Under the pieces are notes generated by a model. That model was not told the DNA's origin and did no database searches. It was given only the letters and a program-made list of their open reading frames with translations. The position numbers were made by a program, and so were the translations under genes. From Andreprevotia lacus DSM 23236 (GTDB lineage Bacteria > Pseudomonadota > Gammaproteobacteria > Burkholderiales > Chitinibacteraceae), in contig NZ_FWXD01000024.1 in assembly GCF_900176275.1 (NCBI RefSeq), positions 1 through 54,690 of the forward strand: DNA of 54,690 nucleotides, given 5' to 3'. How positions within the stretch are numbered: position 1 is the first letter of the stretch; every line of letters begins with the position of its first letter. Shown piece after piece: positions 50,398 through 54,690 of this stretch.

Positions 50398-51507
50398 ATG
50401 CCGCTCGACAACGATAGTCGCGATTGGTTGCGCTTCAGTCTGGTGCCCGGTGTGGGCACCAGACGCCAGTTGGCGCTGCTGCGCGTTTTTGCCGGTCCGG
50501 CTGCCGCGCTGGCGGCACCGCAGGCTTTGCTGGCCGAGCATCTGCCCCCCGCTGCGCTGCGGGCATGGTGCAGTGCGCCGGCCGAATCAACGGAAATCTC
50601 GCGGGCGCTGGACTGGCTGGCCATGCCCGATCAGTGGCTGCTGACCTTGGCCGATGCCGATTACCCCAGGCAATTGCTTGACCTGCCCGACCCGCCGCCG
50701 GTGCTGTACCTGAAGGGGCGGCGCGATTTGCTGGCCGCGAGTGCGATCAGCATTGTCGGCAGCCGCCATGCCACGCCGCAGGGCATTGCCAATGCCGAGG
50801 CGTTTGCCGCAACGCTCAGCAAGGCCGGGCTGTGTGTGATCAGCGGCCTGGCGGCCGGTATTGACGCAGCCGCCCATCGCGGTGGGCTGGAGGGGGTTGG
50901 GGCCACCATCGCCGTGGTCGGCACCGGGCTGGACCGGGTTTATCCGGCCGGCAACCGTGCGCTGGCGCACGAAATTGCCGCCAATGGCTTGCTTATTTCC
51001 GAGTTTGCACTCGGCGCCGAGCCCAAGGCCGGACATTTTCCGCAACGCAATCGCCTCATCGCCGCGCTGTCGCTGGGTACACTGGTGGTCGAGGCTGTGC
51101 TGGAGAGCGGTTCGCTGATTACCGCCAGGCAGGCGGTCGAGCTGGGGCGAGAGGTATTTGCGATTCCCGGCTCCATCCATGCCCCGCAGGCGCGCGGCTG
51201 CCACAGCCTGATCAAGCAGGGTGCCAAGCTGGTCGAGGCCGCTGACGACATCCTGCATGAGCTGGATTGGCAGGCCCGGCTGGTGCCTGTGCCGCAACCG
51301 TTTATCGGAACAGAAACAGCCGCTGCTGGCCCTGGTGATGACGATGGCGTGTTGCGGGCCATGGGCTATGACCCGGTCGATATCGACACCCTGGCCGGGC
51401 GTACCGGCTTGACGGCGGATGCACTCTGCGCAATGCTGTTCGGTTTTGAACTCGCGGGCACGGTTGCCGTGCTGCCCGGTGGGCGCTGGCAAAGGCTTGG
51501 AAAATAG
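50398..51507 (+). CDS. dprA: DNA-processing protein DprA (Smf)
   Basis: 369 residues. Loads RecA on incoming single-stranded DNA in natural transformation. N-terminal SAM-like region ([20 protein letters not shown]), Rossmann-like core with [48 protein letters not shown] and [20 protein letters not shown], and a C-terminal winged helix ([17 protein letters not shown]). ATG at 50398 follows AAGGGAA. Suggests competence genes elsewhere; none other is seen here. Confidence 0.96.
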   Translation: MPLDNDSRDWLRFSLVPGVGTRRQLALLRVFAGPAAALAAPQALLAEHLPPAALRAWCSAPAESTEISRALDWLAMPDQWLLTLADADYPRQLLDLPDPPPVLYLKGRRDLLAASAISIVGSRHATPQGIANAEAFAATLSKAGLCVISGLAAGIDAAAHRGGLEGVGATIAVVGTGLDRVYPAGNRALAHEIAANGLLISEFALGAEPKAGHFPQRNRLIAALSLGTLVVEAVLESGSLITARQAVELGREVFAIPGSIHAPQARGCHSLIKQGAKLVEAADDILHELDWQARLVPVPQPFIGTETAAAGPGDDDGVLRAMGYDPVDIDTLAGRTGLTADALCAMLFGFELAGTVAVLPGGRWQRLGK

Positions 51508-51531
51508 CACTGCCGCCCCGATGTTGCCCTC

Positions 51532-51981
51532 ATGCTAGAAGTCCTCGCTTATCTTTTTGAAGCTTTTCATTCCGCAGACGGCGTGCCCGAGCTGCCAGCA
51601 CTGGCACGTCAGCTGGACGCGGTCGGCTTTGAGTCCGACGATATCCAGGAGGCACTGGCCTGGTTGTCCGAGCTGTCCAAGCTCGATACTGGTGTCTATG
51701 CCGACGTACCGGATACGCCGCGCTACCTGCATCCGCTCGAATCCGCGCGACTGGATGAAGACGCGCACGCATATTGGCACTATCTTGAGCAAGGGCGTGT
51801 GCTGACCGCCAGCGAGCGCGAAATGGTGCTCGACCGCGTGCTGGCAGACAGCCAGAGTGAAATTGGCGCTGAGCGCCTTAAACTGTTGGTGTTGATGGTG
51901 GTCTGGCGAAAGCGGGATCAACTTTCTAACCTGTTGATTGAAGAAATCCTGTTTGGCCGTAACGGCGCTACGCTGCACTGA
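51532..51981 (+). CDS. smg: Smg / DUF494 family protein
   Basis: 149 residues, mostly helical: MLEVLAYLFEAFHSADG at the start, LARQLDAVGFESDDIQEALA, ASEREMVLDRVLADSQSEIG. Family function is unknown, but smg sits between dprA and topA in many beta- and gammaproteobacteria, as here. It follows dprA by 24 bases and precedes topA by 32, so the three are probably one operon. Confidence 0.93.
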   Translation: MLEVLAYLFEAFHSADGVPELPALARQLDAVGFESDDIQEALAWLSELSKLDTGVYADVPDTPRYLHPLESARLDEDAHAYWHYLEQGRVLTASEREMVLDRVLADSQSEIGAERLKLLVLMVVWRKRDQLSNLLIEEILFGRNGATLH

Positions 51982-52013
51982 GCGCCCCCTACCGAACTCC
52001 ACGTCGAGGCCAC

Positions 52014-54302
52014 ATGGCTGAAAACCTGCTGATTGTCGAATCGCCGTCCAAGGCGAAAACGCTGCAAAAGTACTTGGGCAAGGATTTCCAGATCCTCGCT
52101 TCCTATGGGCACGTGCGCGGCTTGGTGCGCAAGGACGGCTCGGTGGATACCGAGCACGACTACAAGATGAAGTACCAGGTCATCGACAAGAACAAGAAAC
52201 ACGTCGATGCCATCTGTGATGCGGTCAAGGTAGCCAACAACGTCTATCTGGCCTCTGACCCGGATAGAGAAGGCGAGGCCATTTCCTGGCACATCCTTGA
52301 AATCCTCAAGGGCAAGAAGCTGCTCGACAAGGACAAGACCTTCAAGCGCGTGGTATTCCACGAAATTACCGAATCGGCTGTGCTCAATGCGGTGGCCAAC
52401 CCGCGCGACATCGACAACAACCTTGTCAATGCGCAGCAGGCACGCAGCGCGCTCGATTATCTGGTGGGTTTCAACCTGTCGCCGCTGCTGTGGCGCAAGG
52501 TGCGCTCCGGCCTGTCGGCCGGTCGTGTGCAAAGCCCGGCTTTGCGGCTGATCTGCGAGCGCGAGATCGAAATCCGCGCCTTTACCAGCCAGGAATACTG
52601 GACCGTGCATCTGGACAGCCACAAGGGCCGCCAGAAGTTCGGCGCCAGGCTGATCGAGTGGCAGGGCAAGAAGCTTGAACAGTTCGATATCCCGACCGAA
52701 GCGGCGCAAGCCGATATCCTCAAGGCGCTGAACGGCGCCGAGGCCAGGGTTGGCAAGGTCGAGAAGAAAAAGAAGTCACGCAGCCCGGCGGCGCCGTTCA
52801 CCACGTCCACCTTGCAACAGGAAGGCGTGCGCAAGCTCGGCATGACCACCGACCGCGTGATGCGTACCGCGCAGCAGCTGTACGAGGGTATCAACCTCGG
52901 TGGCGAAACCGTCGGTCTGATTACCTATATGCGTACCGACTCGGTGGCGCTGTCGAATGACGCCTTGGCAGATATTCGTGGCTATATCGGCGATCACTTC
53001 GACAAGGAATACCTGCCGAACGCGCCGGTGGTGTACAAGAACAAATCCAAGAACGCGCAGGAAGCGCACGAGGCCGTGCGCCCGACCTCGATCGCCCGTA
53101 CGCCGGATTCGGTCAAGGCCTTCCTGAGCGCCGACCAGTTCAAGCTCTACCAGATGATCTGGAAGCGCACGCTGTCGTGCCAGATGTCGCCGGCCAAGTT
53201 CGATACCGTCAGTGTGGATATCCAGGTCGGCCCGCAGGCGGTATTCCGCGCCAGCGGCCAGACGCTGGTGTTCCCCGGCTTCATCGCCGTGTATCAGGAA
53301 GATGCCGACGACGTCGAAGATGACGAAGACGAAGCACGCCTGCCGCCGCTGGAAGAGGGCGAGGCCTTGCCGGTCGACAAGCTGTCCGGCGAGCAGCACT
53401 TTACCCAGCCGCCGCCGCGCTATTCCGAAGCATCACTGGTGAAGGCGCTGGAAGAGTTCGGCATCGGCCGTCCGTCTACCTATGCGTCCATCATCAAGAC
53501 GCTGAAGGATCGCGAATACGTCGATCTGGACAAGAAGCGCTTCATCCCCACCGACACCGGTGAGGTGGTCAACAAATTCCTGACTGACCATTTCACCCAG
53601 TACGTCGATTACAACTTCACCGCCAAGCTGGAAGACCAGCTTGATGAAATCTCCAACGGTAGCCGCGAGTGGATACCGGTGATGGACGAGTTCTGGCACA
53701 AGTTCCACGATGTGGTGGTGGAGAAGCAGGGCCTGTCGCGCAAGGAAGTCACTCAGGAAGAGCTGGAAGAGGATTGCCCCAAGTGCGGCAACAAACTTGC
53801 CATCCGCCTGGGCAAGCGTGGCCGCTTCATTGGCTGTACCACCTATCCGGAATGCGACTACACGCGCAATCTGAACGAGGATGCCGATACCGCACCGACC
53901 GAACCGGAAGTGGTGCCAGATCGGGCCTGCCCGGAATGCGCGTCGCCGCTGCACATCAAGACCGGCCGCTACGGCAAGTTCATCGGCTGCTCTGCCTACC
54001 CGAAGTGCAAGCACATCGAGCCGCTGGAGCCGCCCAAGGACACCGGCGTCGAATGCCCGACCTGCCACAAGGGCACCCTGCGCGAGAAGAAGAGCCGCTA
54101 CGGCAAGCTGTTCTATTCGTGCAGTACCTATCCCAAGTGCAACTACGCCACCTGGGATCCGCCGATTGCCGAGGCCTGCCCGCAGTGCAAGTGGCCGGTG
54201 TTGACCATCAAGACCACCAAGCGCCGTGGCGTGGAAAAGAAGTGCCCGCAGAAGGAGTGTGGCTGGTCCGAGGTGATTGAGCCGCCGCCGCCCAAGGAGT
54301 AA
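52014..54302 (+). CDS. topA: DNA topoisomerase I
   Basis: 762 residues. Type IA enzyme that relaxes negative supercoils. Toprim domain at the start (NLLIVESPSKAKTLQKYLG, ASDPDREGEAISWHI), NAQQARSALDYLVGFNLSP, active-site Tyr305 in GLITYMRTDS, EEFGIGRPSTYASIIKTL. C-terminal part has three or four zinc-ribbon repeats of the CPKCG...GCTTYPECDY type with paired Cys. GAGG stands upstream of the ATG. The IS4-like insertion begins 68 bases after the stop. Confidence 0.97.
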   Translation: MAENLLIVESPSKAKTLQKYLGKDFQILASYGHVRGLVRKDGSVDTEHDYKMKYQVIDKNKKHVDAICDAVKVANNVYLASDPDREGEAISWHILEILKGKKLLDKDKTFKRVVFHEITESAVLNAVANPRDIDNNLVNAQQARSALDYLVGFNLSPLLWRKVRSGLSAGRVQSPALRLICEREIEIRAFTSQEYWTVHLDSHKGRQKFGARLIEWQGKKLEQFDIPTEAAQADILKALNGAEARVGKVEKKKKSRSPAAPFTTSTLQQEGVRKLGMTTDRVMRTAQQLYEGINLGGETVGLITYMRTDSVALSNDALADIRGYIGDHFDKEYLPNAPVVYKNKSKNAQEAHEAVRPTSIARTPDSVKAFLSADQFKLYQMIWKRTLSCQMSPAKFDTVSVDIQVGPQAVFRASGQTLVFPGFIAVYQEDADDVEDDEDEARLPPLEEGEALPVDKLSGEQHFTQPPPRYSEASLVKALEEFGIGRPSTYASIIKTLKDREYVDLDKKRFIPTDTGEVVNKFLTDHFTQYVDYNFTAKLEDQLDEISNGSREWIPVMDEFWHKFHDVVVEKQGLSRKEVTQEELEEDCPKCGNKLAIRLGKRGRFIGCTTYPECDYTRNLNEDADTAPTEPEVVPDRACPECASPLHIKTGRYGKFIGCSAYPKCKHIEPLEPPKDTGVECPTCHKGTLREKKSRYGKLFYSCSTYPKCNYATWDPPIAEACPQCKWPVLTIKTTKRRGVEKKCPQKECGWSEVIEPPPPKE

Positions 54303-54309
54303 GTGTTCG

Positions 54310-54334
54310 CGACCAGCAAACCCTGCTGGTTGCG
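54310..54334 (+). other. Hairpin after topA
   Basis: GCGACCAGCA (54310-54319) pairs with TGCTGGTTGC (54325-54334) with one G-U pair, loop AACCC. No T-run, so mRNA 3'-end protection or a pause site is more likely than termination. The half-terminator at 54351-54370 lies beyond it. Confidence 0.4.
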
Positions 54335-54410
54335 CGCACTGCGGGGCAAACAAAAAAGCCGGGCTAGCCCTAATGCCAGTCAGTTAAGCGCTAGCCGCTG
54401 GTATTGAGTT

Positions 54411-54441
54411 AAAAAGAGGACGTGATTCACGTCCTCTTTTT
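54411..54441 (+). terminator. Hairpin with flanking A and T runs inside the IS end
   Basis: AAAAAGAGGACGTG (54411-54424), ATT, CACGTCCTCTTTTT (54428-54441): a perfect 14-bp-arm inverted repeat that works as a terminator in both directions. It ends two bases before the transposase ATG and probably blocks read-through transcription into the transposase gene. Confidence 0.8.
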
Positions 54442-54443
54442 AC

Positions 54444-54690
54444 ATGACCCCCCTGCACCACGAACTCGCACATACCCTGAGCCGGATCCCCACCAATCTG
54501 GATCGACTCAGTACGCTGATCGACCCCGACTGGATCGAACAAGCCCTCTCATCGTCCGGTAAAGCCTCAATCCGCAGGCGCAAGCTGCCAGCTGAACATG
54601 TGGTCTGGCTCGTCATCGGCCTTGCCCTGTTTCGTAATCTGCCCATCTGGGATGTCGTCCGCCAACTGGACTTGGTGCTCGATGGTCATG
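54444..54690 (+). CDS. IS4-family transposase, N-terminal part
   Basis: The first 82 residues, open to the window edge. MTPLHHELAHTLSRIP then IRRRKLPAEHVVWLVIGLAL and FRNLPIWDVVRQLDLVL match the IS4 transposase N-terminal domain (Nterm_IS4); the DDE catalytic core lies beyond the edge. ATG at 54444 has no Shine-Dalgarno because a terminator hairpin fills the 33 bases before it, so translation should be weak. Confidence 0.85.
   Translation, partial: MTPLHHELAHTLSRIPTNLDRLSTLIDPDWIEQALSSSGKASIRRRKLPAEHVVWLVIGLALFRNLPIWDVVRQLDLVLDGH

Larger units (their letters stand above)
54371..54690 (+). mobile_element. IS4-family insertion sequence, left end, cut by window edge
   Basis: The left end appears to start at TAATGCCAGTCAGTTAAG (54371-54388), close to the terminal repeat of IS4 (TAATGCCGATCAGTTAAG, recalled from memory). 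A transposase gene begins at 54444. Just before it are 31 bases of hairpin. The right end and target duplication lie outside the window. Confidence 0.75.

Noticed and set aside
49167-50622. Minus-strand extension of the def frame to a 653-codon protein
   Set aside because: It is antisense to the LysM gene; the peptide deformylase start at 49166 gives the normal length and N-terminus.

Overview
The window comes from a GC-rich, strongly chitinolytic betaproteobacterium, most likely of the order Neisseriales (Chitinibacteraceae/Chromobacteriaceae type). This is inferred from gene content (NtrY/NtrX next to rsmB and htpX; fmt-def beside a LysM gene, dprA, smg and topA) and from the multi-chitinase locus. 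No 16S rRNA or other taxonomic marker is present, so genus is not claimed.

Bases 1-16,222 are a chitin-degradation island. It has six GH18 genes (the first cut by the window edge), all on the plus strand, each ending in a strong terminator except where noted. The five complete ones share one architecture: signal peptide, chitin-binding CBM5/12-type modules, Thr/Pro-rich linkers, and a C-terminal GH18 domain. A divergent AraC-type regulator lies among them. Also in the island is a two-gene unit of a small exported protein and a secreted M64 zinc peptidase that carries its own chitin-binding module, so the locus appears to attack both chitin and the protein around it. The non-coding DNA is rich in structure: palindromes and a direct repeat at promoters, hairpins just before ribosome-binding sites, and a terminator with no gene of its own that may end a small RNA.

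Bases 16,400-27,000 are housekeeping and signalling genes: murB, a cyclic-nucleotide-binding protein, a DUF2167 protein, mpl, a diguanylate cyclase, a PagL-type lipid A deacylase, argA, a large PAS-GGDEF-EAL protein and a CoA-binding protein. Bases 27,089-35,296 are a tightly overlapping surface-polysaccharide operon: flippase, five glycosyltransferases, a phytanoyl-CoA dioxygenase-like enzyme set between two sister glycosyltransferases, and a WbaP-type initiating transferase.

Bases 35,300-37,430 hold two palindromic intergenic elements (one a MITE-like element inserted exactly at the trkH stop codon) around a LysE-type exporter and a DUF695/RraB-like protein. From 37,421 to 49,166 the minus strand carries trkH-trkA, a TPR protein, ntrX-ntrY-DUF4390-rsmB-htpX, then fmt and def. 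The NtrX homologue has lost its ATPase motifs. The plus strand then carries a LysM protein, dprA, smg and topA. The right edge is the start of an IS4-family insertion sequence that seems to have landed inside the topA terminator.

No tRNA, rRNA or CRISPR array was seen. All functional calls rest on reading motifs by eye; no database search was run.
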